Origin: Strigamia acuminata
Lineage: Eukaryota; Arthropoda; Chilopoda; Geophilomorpha; Linotaeniidae
DNA length: 64,000 nt
NCBI GenBank assembly: GCA_949358305.1
Contig: OX442315.1
Coordinates: 23,464,427-23,528,426 of the forward strand
Direction of reading: 5' to 3'
Shown: piece after piece, positions 25,376 through 36,780 of the stretch
Layout: every line of letters begins with the position of its first letter
Numbering within the stretch: the first letter of the stretch is position 1
Translations under genes and position numbers: made by a program
The notes under the pieces: model-generated
What the model was told of the DNA's origin: nothing
What the model saw: only the letters and a program-made list of their open reading frames with translations
The model's database searches: none

Positions 25376-26367
25376 ACCAACCTTTTGTATAGTTTACCTT
25401 GTGGCATTTCGACCATTTGTCGGTCTAGTTTTTATATAATTCACAGTCGGAATAAATTGTCATATGTTTTGAGAAAACATACAGGTCTCCATTTTTACAC
25501 TTTACATTTCACACTAGTTCACGCTTTAATTTGTTATCAATTGTTATCTCGAGCAGTCATCGTCACACACTTGAATTGTTTCGGTAATTTTTTCTTCGAT
25601 CACCTGAGATCAATTGCTCCCTCTTGTTTCTTTCCTGCCATTCTGTTCCACCTGCAGGTTTCAGTTGTGTTTATATGAGGTACGTATAACAAATGACGTC
25701 ACTATGACGGTATGCCCATGTGAATGTTGACGACGATATTAGCGGCATTGATGATCGTTCTTGAAATTTTGTTTATGTATTTTACTTCACATATCGTTGA
25801 TGCTAATTTCAAACGATTCGTGTGCGATCGTTGTTTATTCAATTTCCGAATTATAGTTGCGAAGTTCGATGCTTTTTGTTTGGAATAAAATAAACCGAAA
25901 TTAGTAACTCTCTGACAAGGTCGAATATGACGCACTCCTGCCCATTTAATTTTCAAGAAAATAAAATTTACCCTTGTAAATAAAGGCTATATGCACAAGA
26001 AATTTAGGCTAAAAAAGTAGATATATTTATTTGCAAGTTATTTTTTGAGGATTACTTACATATAATAAACGAAAAATTCCTTTTAACTCACACGCTTTTT
26101 TTTTAAAATAAAAACTTCACTTTATATATATACACTCACATATATGTATATATATATATATATGCTTATACTTTTAACTTGATTTTCATTTCATAAATAC
26201 ACGATAATTACATAAAATCTTAAATTTGTAAATTTATTAATAACTAAAGGATGATACAAAGTCGAAGAAACATTACGAGGCAAAGTTAGAACGATATTTT
26301 AAAAGAATCATTCGCTTCATTATTGACAGCTTACAAATTAAAACACTTGAGCTTGAACTCGAAAACC
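25376..26367. other. Intergenic AT-rich DNA with (TA)n
   Basis: No gene seen. A short TATATG/(TA)n microsatellite lies at about 26126-26165. This region contains the 3' flank of ANKLE2. Confidence 0.5.
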
Positions 26368-29300
26368 CTAATCTTGAAACAAATCGGGAAACTGCAAGTC
26401 ATTTCCATTATTCTTAGCCAGAAATGGGTTGAAATGTGATGCCCTATCCAAAAATGCTTTCTTCTTATAAGAACAGGATGGCGTGCTGGTTAAAGGATGA
26501 TCCAAATTACGAATACTAATGGAGCGTAGAGGATGAAATGAATCTGAAAAACTGCAACAACAAAACACCATCAAAAAATACGTTAAATCACTTGACCACT
26601 TCTTTTTTTGCACAATCGACCAACCTTTCTCCTTGATCCTGTTTGCGAGTACTCATAAAAAACTTCCATCGATGAATATTCGGATACAAAATCGGATCCA
26701 CATTCACCATCTCGATTGCGCGCATCACATCAACGTCGATTTTAGAAGGCGCTCCGGTCCCTTCTATGTAAACCGCAAGACCTTCGTCCGGTGTCCACGC
26801 CTCGCCCATTGAACTGCTCCTGCTCGATCTGTAACTTCCCTGAGGCGTAAAATACAAATCAGCAGACGCATCTGAAGCTGCCGATTTCGACAAAGATGGC
26901 GCCTCCCCACCGCCCACGCTTTGCTTAGGTACTTGAAAAACAAGAACAAAAATTATTAATAGCTAAACAACCAGAATGATCAAAAGGAAAACAAACCATT
27001 TATCGGTTTCGAAGGACTTCCTTTTGTGCCCACCCACGAATCATCATTGAAAACGTTATCAAATTCGTCTTCCATTTTAAAAGCGGTCCAATCACATAAA
27101 CAGTCCCTTTTAGCAGCCAAGTCTTCGACCTCTTCTTCTTCTTCTTCCGCCGTGGATGTCACAGACAACATGTGTATCATGCATTTTAAATGGCTGGCGA
27201 TAATAGTAACCAAGTTCTTATTTCTTCTCTTTTTCGCTCTCTGCACTCGTTCGTTGCAATCCATCTCGTCGTCCGAAAAGTCGGACAACACGACCAACTC
27301 TGCATCCGGCAGAGTCAAAATTCGAAAAAAATCGTTCACGCCGGTGTCGTCGTTCGCACCGACCATCTTGTTAACGTGGCTGGCCACATCCCAGTGAATG
27401 TTCTTAAAATAATCCTTTGCAGTCGACCCGTCGGCTAGCCGCGCAGCAATGTCGTACAGACATTTCACGTACGGCAAAATCACTTTACCGAACGATTTGT
27501 GTGGATTCAGCAAGAGCGTGGCGTTCTCTTCCTCTAAGGCTTCGGTGAATCTGGACGACTCGCCGTATATTTGGTCCCCTATGACTTCGCACGTGCGTTG
27601 TAAAAACGCATCCATAGTAAATGATGTGTTGGTATCTTGAAATGATGTTGGTCCTGACTGGCAGCGCTTGCGTCGAGGGCATATGCACAAGGAATTACTA
27701 ATACCAGAGTTGATAGGAGAATTGAGGTCCGATGAAGAGCTGCCGCTGTCCAAATGGAGGTTGCGTAAAGCTTGGCAAAGCGAACCGATGCCGTCGCTCG
27801 TACTGTTTAGATTCAAGTCTTGACAAGAGTCCACTCCTTTATCTGAAAGCCTCTTGTTGTTTTTCTCTTCCATGATTTCGTTATATTTGTTTTTCAGGTG
27901 CTGTTCTAATTTGCCCAGACCGTCTGGTTTCGACAGATCGCAATAGGATTTCAAGAAAGGCCAGAATTCCGACCAGCCGACCTGCATCGAACTTGCCAAC
28001 TCTCTCCCGACTCGTTCGAGGCCCCTTTCAATGTCTGACAAGCGCACGTCGCTTATTCGGTTCAATTTCGACCTGTTCGGAGTTGAAATCTTCTTGTGGA
28101 ACTCGAAAGCTTGAGTTGGCGACATGGGGCCAGCGTATGCTTTGACTGTTAACGGCAAATCGATTGGATTGTCCGAACAATCTCTCGGTAGTAATGGTTT
28201 TTTGAAGTTCGGCGACCACGGCTCTCCGATAGAAGGAAGCTTAGTGTTATCAATGCTGCGCAACACAGGAACGTAGAATCGATCTGTTAAAAAAAAAAAA
28301 AAACACGTACATTAGTAAGTAAAGTTGAAATTAAAATAAAGTGTTGTTGTTACTGTGGAAACAATCCTCAATGGCAGATTTTAGCTCGGACGTTTCGTTT
28401 GGACATCGCGTGCAGATAATCTCGATGGCTGTTTGTCCGTATTTATTCTTCAAATTCAAGTCGCAGAATGGATGGCATACGAGTAAATGAACGATTTGTA
28501 AGCATCCGAACTTTGAAGCAAAATGCAGTGGAGTTTCACACAAACCCTTGTCAGGTGTGTTCAGGTACAAGTCGGTAAGGAAGTGAATGCGCTGTAAACA
28601 TGTCGCCACGTTATCGTCGCTATACAGAAGTTGCATAAATTTCTCGCTTTCAACGATGCTCAATATCACTCTGGCGATTTCACTTTGTTTCATCTTCGCA
28701 GACACGTGCAACGCATTGTATCTTGAACCTTCTTGCAACACTGTCGGCCCATCGCCGGAACTGACGAGAAATCGAGGATTAGACCACACAGTCTCGATCA
28801 CATTTTCAATATCGCCACATTCGATTGCTTTGCGAAGTTTCACCAGATCCTGATTTCTTGGTACACGAAAAGTTCCTAAAATCTTTTCTCCAGGCTGGGC
28901 GGCTGTAGAAAATAAAAACAAATAAATAAATAAATAAATAAATAAAATTTAAATTAAAAACAAATTTTCCGAGTTGCAAGGTTACATGATACGAGCAGTT
29001 TGAAATTTATTTATTCTTGGTTTTGTTTACAAATACTAAAAAAATCAAATTACTCGCCATGAAGGCCAGATTGTGTGGCAACTCATCATATTATAATCTT
29101 AAACCGCTTTCAAAAGATTTATGCAAAACGTAAATAAATTACCCGAATTGACGTCTGAACATCGACTCGTATTCGACCCCCCACCTGCCTCGCTTTGATT
29201 ATTCGAAAATTCCAACGCATCAGATTCGCTCCTGAATATCCTGAAACGCGCTCCTTTGCATTTCTTCAACGCCTTCAATGCTTCTTTCTTGTCCGTGTAA

Positions 29301-30497
29301 ACTTGAGAAATTTCTGCCACGTGAAAAAAAAATAAAGATAAATAAATAAATAAATAAACACACATTTTTTATCAATTCAAAAATTACACAACGAGCGAAA
29401 TAATTTTTTTTTTCATCGAGTAACAACTTCAAACTAAAAATCCCTTTACAACATGTTTGGTGCACGTGCCCAAAAATTGAGTTTCGGCCAAATAAAGAAA
29501 AAAAGAAAAAAGAAAAAGAAAAAAAAAATCACTAAATATAAATTTCAGGAAAAACGCAAATTTCTCCATTCATTTATTTGCATTCGAAAGTAATTAAACC
29601 CACATCCGCAGTTACCGGATTATATTTTTAATTCCAACGGATGAATAAACTCTAGAAACAAGTCTTGACTGTAGACGGAAAAACAACTCGTGTAAATATT
29701 CATTTCATTTGATTCTCTCGGCACTCTGCCAAGATCAAATAGACGCGGGTTTTGGTAATGACTCAACCAGCAGACCTTCTGGAATCCTTGTGGTTACGAC
29801 TTATCACAAAAAGCAACAGACGTGCACAGTAATATACAAAATGAAAAAGTGAAATGAATACAGTAGCACTTAACAAGTGGAAGTTTTAAGCCATTCGCAA
29901 TGGAAAAAATCGGAATAGAAAACCCTTTAAAGGTCGGTCGAAACTCATTTTTCTCGTGTCTGAAAAATAATTGTAATTCTTTTTGTTTTTTAAATTAAAT
30001 TAATGGCTCAATTCGAAATTTCATTTACCATCATCTTCGATTGAGGCACCGAGCGGGATGTTTATGCCGTAAAATAGCGTGCCCGATTCATTTTTGCTCG
30101 TCAAACTCTCGCTTTCCGAGCAGCCACGTTGCTGGTCGACGATAACCGACGGGATCTTTCTCTCCTGTGATGTATACGTGAGTTTGGTGTAAACACGGTC
30201 AAGTGTGAAAGCGCTGTTGTGCGAGTTGGCAATTTCCGCATCGTGATCGCCCTGTTCGCAATTTTCGCGATTGTTTTCACCGACTGATCTTTCAACAGCT
30301 GATTTTATTCTTTCGGGGCCCTTTATATCGCCATTTTGACTGTCATCGCAGTTGTGCTGAAGGAGCTTGTTACGTTTACTTTCGATCAAGTTTCTCGAAT
30401 TGTCAGTTAGCGGTCCGATATTTTCAGCGAGTCCTTCTGCATGACTTTTCACTTGCGAGTCACCTGAATGCGGTGCATCTAGTCTGCCTTCTTCCAT
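26368..30497 (-). CDS. ANKLE2: ANKLE2-like ankyrin protein (LEM4 family)
   Basis: Six minus-strand exons (30497-30029, 29313-29143, 28902-28354, 28283-26997, 26931-26592, 26551-26368) sum to exactly 3,000 nt, 999 aa. An acidic N-terminal region (about 1-145) precedes a caulimovirus/RNase H1-type module (LFYGINIPLG; VYTDKKEALKALKKCKGARF). Ankyrin repeats follow (SRYNALHVSAKMKQSEIARV; ETPLHFASKFGCLQIVHLLV), then FYVPVL and the family block GEPWSPN, AGPMSPTQAFEF, SDIERGLERVGRELA. The C-terminal exon pair has AVYIEGTGAPSKID and NIHRWKFFM, also seen in ANKLE2. ANKLE2 controls BAF dephosphorylation through PP2A and VRK1 when the nuclear envelope re-forms. No LEM domain and no N-terminal membrane segment are visible in this model; an unseen 5' exon could hold them. 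Confidence 0.9.
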
Positions 30498-31043
30498 TCT
30501 TTCTATTTAATCCGTCAGATTGCATCTCACATGGATTGGTGATTTTCAAAACGTTCACAAGTACACGCGTGGTAGAAAGAGATTAATTTTATGCTCCATG
30601 ACAGTCGTTGTCAAGGCCGAGCTGTAAAACTGATTGTGATTGGCTAGTGCGCGGCTATTGCCTGCTGTTACATACCGGTGTCACATGTTGGCACGTGGTG
30701 CACGCAGCCAATAGAACAACGCGTATGAATGTCGTTGGGAATAAAATAAACATACATTTGACGTCAGAGAAAATGATTTTTATTCATTTTCGTTGCTCGA
30801 TAAATTGAACAGCTGATGAAACCAAAACAAATACTCGTTTTGTTATTGACCAGATCTCTGCGTCAATAAAAATTAATCCATAAAAAGCAAATAAACCTTT
30901 TTTTTTTCTTTTTTTTTTTTGTGAAATTGAATTACGTAATTCGAGCGATCATATCAAATGGTGCGGGGAGGTGTGTTCGAGCATGTTGTAAACCCACCTA
31001 CTTATCTACCTGATAAATGGAATAAGCACTAGTGTAAAACATC
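30498..31043. promoter_or_regulatory. Divergent upstream interval ANKLE2 / VSP pseudogene
   Basis: This 546-bp interval lies between the ANKLE2 start (minus) and the ATG of the VSP-type gene (plus). A locally G+C-richer patch around 30600-30720 may be the ANKLE2 promoter. No gene seen. Confidence 0.4.
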
Positions 31044-33035
31044 ATGCCAATTGTTAAAGCACACACAAAACCAACATACAAAAGGTTTGACACGTATGTT
31101 ACCCCAGATTTTACTGACGATTTAGAAAAAAAAAAAACGGTAATGCAAAACGTGCATTAGAATTGTTCAATGCGAGCAAACTTGCGCGCATTAACACCAT
31201 CGAAAGAAAGAAAAAAATAATTAATTAATTCTTGTTCTTGGTATTCCTTCAGAATGGGAATTCGGAGAATTCGGTTGCCTTCGACGTCAAAGAAAAGAAA
31301 GATGAGACGGACGATGAAGATGATATTGATGAAGACTTAGAAGATCCTTTTTCTTATGATGCACATGCACTTCATACAATTAATCCTGTTGCCGTTGCTG
31401 AATCTTTGCCAACTACTTGTTTTGGGTAAAAAACAAACAAATATAACATGTAATAATTGTTGTTTTTCATATTTTATTTTACTGCATATAAAAAAAAAAA
31501 AAAAAAAAAAAATGAATAGAAATTTTTTAAAAAAAATTTTGTTATATGAAGTATGAATTTGAAAAGCTACAACTTCTCTTGATAAAAACGTCAATAGGTG
31601 GAAACACCGGAAAAGATTATTTTTAGTTTATTTTATTCTATTTTTCTTTTTATAGGAAATTTCGCTCTAACTTGGAAAAAGTTGTCGAACATTTTATTTT
31701 TCGGTACAAAAAATTTAAATTTAAATTTAAAAAAAAAATAATACAATCATTTTTTTTTTGAATTTTCCAGAGTGTTTGGATTGCTTTTAATTGTAATCGA
31801 CATTTGTATACTTATTGTTGAATTGGTTCAAATGAGAAATGAAAATATCTACGAGCAGACCTCATACTAATTTGTTTCGCTTGCTTTTGTGTCCTATTTC
31901 GTCCTGGAAATTACATTGAGAATAATTGCACCTGGGTAATAAATGTCACTTTAGTTTTACAGTACTATTTTTACCACTCAATGTAAAAATAAAATTTATT
32001 ACAGTGCCACCAGATTTTTCCGCCAGTGGTTCAATGTCATCGATTTCATTGTAGTATTTACTGCTTTTATCATTACCTTAATTTCGACAGTTATCGAATC
32101 AATCAAACTTTCCGGATATTTTAAGTAAAATTATAAATACATCCAATTAAAATACCACTGCATCACTGATTTATTTTTAATTATTGTTTTTTTAAATTTT
32201 AGATTAGTAATTGCTGGACGATTAATCAGAATAGTCATTTTTGTGAGGTTATTTACAGCCAAAAAGCATGTGGAAAAAGGAGCACGACACATGGCATCCC
32301 AAAATAAAAGACGATATCAAAAGGATGGTTTTGATTTGGATTTAACCTATGTTACTGGTTTGTTTGTAGTTACCATATTTTATGAACGCATTGTTCTAGA
32401 AACATTTTGGTTTTTTACATTTAAAGATCGAGTTATTGCCATGTCATTTTCATCAGCTGGGAAAATGTCGTGTTACAGAAACCCAATTAAAGAAGTTGCT
32501 AGATTCTTTAATACAAAACATCAGGATCATTATAAAGTTTATAATATGTGCAGTACGAAAAAACTAATCCAGCAATAAATTGTGACGGGAAATAAATTAA
32601 ATATTTACCCACAAGTGAGCGAACATACGACGATTCATATTTCCAGGGCCGGGTGGAAAGATACTTAATAGACGACCATAATGTCTATGATATATATTTG
32701 TTTTCTAAAGGGATATGGTTCGATTTGCTAAAAGTGTACGTACCTGGTTGGATTCACATCCACAGAATATTATAGCCGTTCATTGCGGAAAGGGACGAAC
32801 AGGAACCATGATTTGCGTTTGGCTCGTCGAAAGTGGCCTTTTTGAATCTGCTGGGGTATTAGGAGAAATATTATTAATTTTAATCTACTTTAAACTAACA
32901 TTTGATCTTTAATTCATGCCGTAAAGGATAGTTTGGATTACTTTGGCTTCCGCAGAACGGATTTAAACATCAGTAACAAGTTTCAAGGGGTTGAAACACC
33001 GAGTCAGAGTACAAGTAGATATGTTGGATATAACT
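31044..33035 (+). pseudogene. TPTE: Voltage-sensing phosphatase (VSP/TPTE type), decayed and 3'-truncated
   Basis: Exon-like blocks: 31044-31139, 31253-31425, 31656-31703, 31771-31935, 32005-32124, 32203-32357, 32427-about 32552, 32616-about 32675, 32711-32855, 32927-33035. The first six join in phase and encode an acidic N terminus and a four-helix voltage sensor: S1 (VFGLLLIVIDICILIVEL), S2 (VSLAFVSYFVLEITLRIIAP), S3 (WFNVIDFIVVFTAFIITLI) and S4 ([13 protein letters not shown]). Then comes the PTEN-like linker and phosphatase ([59 protein letters not shown]). Lesions: TAA 31868-31870 in S1-S2; blocks 7, 8 and 9 no longer join in frame; the P-loop reads HCGKGRTG, so the Cys-Arg spacing is x3 instead of the required x5; and the C2 domain is replaced by duplicated Skeletor sequence from 33032. 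Confidence 0.85.
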
Positions 33036-33158
33036 TGTAACAAGAATCCGTAAGTCAATTTTTCAATTTGGGAAGAGGTGATTTTTTTTTAAAATTTTAT
33101 TTATGGATATAAATAAATCCGGCTGTATATCTTGTTGATGTGAGCGTTTTCTTTTAGC

Positions 33159-35617
33159 CGCTGGTGAATATATTGGTTGTGGATTAAGTGGTCACCAACA
33201 CCAGTCAGTCATGATAGGAGGAGATGTGGCAGTAGCTTGGATTGACAGAAAGAGTATTGGACATGCAGTTGACTACTATTTAGACGCCAAAGCTCAGGCA
33301 AGTATTAACTAATTTTATAATTTTGAATAAAAAAAATTTAAAATTAATTATTATTTTTACAATAGTGTGCAGGAGGAAGAGGAAGTTGTCCCGATGATAA
33401 AATCAAACAGCAATTCGAGTCATGTGACACTTTTAAACTCAGCCTTGGTCGAAGGCTTTACTATGATTACGTATACTCGTCCTCGTCCATTGGATTCCGG
33501 TGATAGTTTAGACAAACACATCAAACGAGATTATCCGCAACCCGTCATCTGGGCAGTTGGACCACTCAATTCTTTGAATGAAGTATCGTATCACAATGTC
33601 AGAAATTTCGGTGAATTCACTTCTCTTATTCAGGTTTTATATGAATATCGGTATATAACATTTAAATTTTATCAATGTAGGCACCTGCATTGAATTGTCC
33701 GTCGTTTGATGCAGAAAAGCGTTTCACTCCGCCACCTCAATCAGTTCACTACCCCAAAATCCAATATTTTTTCACCAACGCCAACACTTTCTCCAACTGA
33801 TTTACTGGAACCATCAATATCCCATCTGCCTCTGCTAGAACCTTTTAATTCGGAGCAACCAGTGTAAGGAGTTAGTGCCATCGATTATCATTTTACTTAT
33901 AACGCAATTAGCGCCATCTGTTGTTCAATTTTGTACTATTATTATTAATATCATTACAATAAACATGTCTTCTTAAACTGTTTGTTGCTACACCAGAACC
34001 TCAACATGAAATTAGATCAACTTTAAAACCAGAGCACTGGACCAAAACTGAACAACCAGAGCCTAGAACCAGAACTGAGCAACCAGAACACAGAATTAAA
34101 ACTGAACAACCAAAGAGAACTAAAACAACGACACAATTCCAGCACAGAATCAGAACAACATCTGAACAACCGGAAGCACAACTAGATGCTCAACTAGATA
34201 CTCAACTAGATACTCAACTAGATGCTCAACCTGATGCGCAGCGTGATCAGCAATTTGATACTCAACTAAATACACAGCATGACTCGCAACCAGATATTCA
34301 ATCAAATACACAATGGGACGATCAATCGAACGCCCAACCAGAAGCAACTTACTTACAATAGAACCTTGGTACATTCCACCTATCCAAAGCTATGAACCAG
34401 CCGATTGGACCAACAGGTGGAAAAAGAGGTTATTCAGCCATAACTGGTAATGAATTATGTCTGTGTATTGCATGTAGCCATATTTTGACAATTTTCTAAA
34501 ATTCAGACAGTGTTGGTTGGGGCATCGCGTGGTATATCAATGGCCTCCTAATACCTGAAATTACTGTGGTGAGAGGAAAGACTTATCGATTCGTAGTTGA
34601 AGGAGGAAATGACACCGACACTCCTGCTCGTAACCATCCATTCTACATTACTGATGATCTTGAAGGAGGTTATGCATACAAATCTGCGGAAGAAAAAATG
34701 GTAAAATCAACATATTTCAGAAATTGTATGTAGTTTAGTTTTTTTTTAATGTTTTATCTTGTTTTAGAAAGTTAGAGTTTTTGCTGGAGTTCAAGAAGGA
34801 CCGGATGGCCACAGGATGTAAGTAACTGGCAATGGGTGATGGTCGCTCGTGAGCCAAATCTTTCACTTATGTTGTTGTAACTGCAAAACAAATCATGTTT
34901 ATTGTTTTAGTGGGTAGATTATGTCAATGGACACCAGTTGATTTCCAACCAGCAGATCGGTATGCTTCTTTTGGGGAATATCAACGGTATTTAACTTTAC
35001 GATGCGCTGAGGGACATTCTGGAGTCTTGTCATGGACGCCTGATGCGAACACGCCAGACACTGTTTACTATCAAGTAAAAACACAATTAATGTTTTTTTT
35101 TTTAAATAAAATTTGTTTATTTTTTTTTTGTTCTAGTGTTACACACATCGTTATCTCGGTTGGAAAATACACGTTGTTGACGAATGCGATTTAGAAGCTG
35201 AAAGTTCTATAATTAGCGAACAGAAAGTATTGCTGCCACTTTCTTTTAATGCAAAGGGCTTCCCGAAGGTTAAGCAGGCGTTTCCAAAGGGCAGATTAAT
35301 TGCTCTTTCACATCCATCACGCGTGTATAAACCTGTTTTTAAACAACTAAGTGCAAGTCATGGTCAAGGTAACAAAACTTCTAATTTTTTTCTTGTTTGT
35401 TTTCAAAATCCAAAATAGCAGACAGTATGGTCCGTTTAAAGGTCAAAAGCCTCCGGCTGTCCCGGATAATGTTCCACCATTGCCGCAATTCAATTCAAGA
35501 AATCCAGTAAAATCTCGAACTCAACCGGTGATGACAAAAGCTGTTAGTGAGACGGATTATAACACTTTGAATAATGTTTGGAATATTATTTCGAATCAAG
35601 GAGGCAAAGTACAATAA
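33159..35617 (+). pseudogene. Truncated, decayed Skeletor copy
   Basis: Blocks matching Skeletor exons 8-14 can be followed in order. There is no promoter, signal peptide or DM13 region. Lesions relative to copy 1: a 130-bp insertion in exon 10 (33863-33992); most 27-bp repeats lost; a 5-nt insertion giving an in-frame TAG at 34359-34361; a 20-nt deletion near 34404; an 8-nt deletion near 34810; and about 570 bp missing from the last exon near 35400, with a stop created at the junction. Several stretches are still almost identical to copy 1, so decay is recent or gene conversion continues. Confidence 0.9.
33863..33992. mobile_element. 130-bp solo-LTR/TRIM-like insertion with CCAG target duplication
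   Basis: Comparing the two Skeletor copies shows this block to be an insertion. Copy 1 reads straight through GAGCAACCAGAACCTC. The insert starts TGTAAGG, ends GCTACA, is flanked by CCAG on both sides (33859-33862 and 33993-33996), and contains AATAAA. The TG...CA ends and 4-bp target duplication are those of a very short LTR. Confidence 0.85.
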
Positions 35618-35895
35618 AAATAGATATTAATTTGTTTTCTATATGTCTGTAGTATTTTTTGTACGGAGAGATAATTGTGTTTACACCACTTTATAGGTCA
35701 ACTTTGCTTTTCTTGGCTGTTTGTGAGTCCATTTGGTGGTCCCTTTAAGCCGTAGGGTTATCTGTAATCGGCTTTGATGTATTTTTAATAAAAATAAAAT
35801 AATTTTTTTTCACATTTTTAATTTAATTTTTAATATTTTTTTTACATAACAATTACACATATACAACAACAATGAAATTTATATTTAGAACATTA

Positions 35896-36408
35896 TCAAA
35901 ATACATTATTTAGTGCAGGCGCGGCATCATCTCTAAAAACGCATTGAGCGCGATGGCAAACTAATCCTTGAGTCTCGTCGCAAGGGCAAAAGAGAGTGTA
36001 AGTGTTGACCACACGGATAGATAAGCCATTAGGAAACGACAGTGTAAGATTCTGACCTTTCCCGCCTACAATGCAGTAATCCCCCAAGTGTCCTAGAGGT
36101 GTGCAAGAGGGGACACTAAACCTATGCATGCCTGGGATTAAAATTAATTAAAATTAATTAAATAATTAAGGAAATAATAAAAAAAAATGAAACTTGCCAA
36201 TAACGCAGCAGCGTCCGTGTCCACAATCACCTTCGTTGGTGCATTCTGAGAGGCCATGTAATGGTGAACTGTGTCCTTCTTTGTAAATGCCAATCTTTAG
36301 TAATACAAAATAATGAAGTAATCAAATTTTGCGCGGTATAATTAAATTACTTACTGTTGTAGAAATCATGAAGATAAAAATTAATCTGTAAACAAACTTG
36401 AACAACAT
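35896..36408 (-). CDS. Astakine-like secreted peptide (prokineticin fold)
   Basis: Three minus-strand exons (36408-36355, 36294-36198, 36131-35896) sum to 387 nt, 128 aa. Exon 1 encodes a hydrophobic signal peptide (MLFKFVYRLIFIFMIST). The mature part has the ten-cysteine prokineticin pattern: ECTNEGDCGHGRCCVIG, then RFSVPSCTPLGHLGDYC, CPC and GLVCHRAQC. Astakines are crustacean and other arthropod cytokines that drive blood-cell formation. The AVITGA N terminus of vertebrate prokineticins is absent, as in astakines. The intron 36197-36132 begins GC (TTG|GCAAGT); a GT donor three bases on gives a stop, so GC-AG is the only in-frame reading. The large retrotransposon lies 372 bp upstream. Confidence 0.88.
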
Positions 36409-36776
36409 GTTTTGTTTGTTTTGTTTTGTTTTTTTATATCTAGAATTAATAAATTCGTTTTAGTACATTTGCAACTTTTTTCTTTAAACTTTAGGTCTTA
36501 CTTCTGGTCGTGTGTAAAAGCTCAAGTGTGGCTCATACAATTCTGCTCACCTGTTTTAATGAACGGATGGTGCGTTGCCTAGCAGCAGATACACGTGATC
36601 TTGATTTTTCTGTTTCTGTGAATTAAAATTGTTATTTTTTAAAATTTTATCAATCGATATTGAGTTATTTTATTATTAACTGTACGGTAAAAACAAGTGG
36701 CATTAATTTCCGGTAAACAGGATAGGTGCAGAAGGGAAAACTATATCAGTTATTTTCATACGAGAAGGAAAATATC
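36409..36776. promoter_or_regulatory. Upstream region of the astakine-like gene, interrupted by the retrotransposon
   Basis: AT-rich, no coding sequence seen. It must include the proximal promoter of the minus-strand astakine-like gene. Anything further upstream has been displaced by 15 kb by the LTR element. Confidence 0.4.
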
Positions 36777-36780
36777 TTAG

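Larger units (their letters stand above)
33032..35859. repeat. Segmental duplication, copy 2 (3' part of Skeletor)
   Basis: Tandem-orientation copy of 20230-24032, offset about 12.8 kb. It begins inside VSP sequence with a few shared bases (AACTTGTAAC) and ends at TTACACAT, just before the astakine-like gene. It is about 1 kb shorter than copy 1, through contraction of the coding repeats and a roughly 570-bp deletion in the last exon. Confidence 0.93.
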
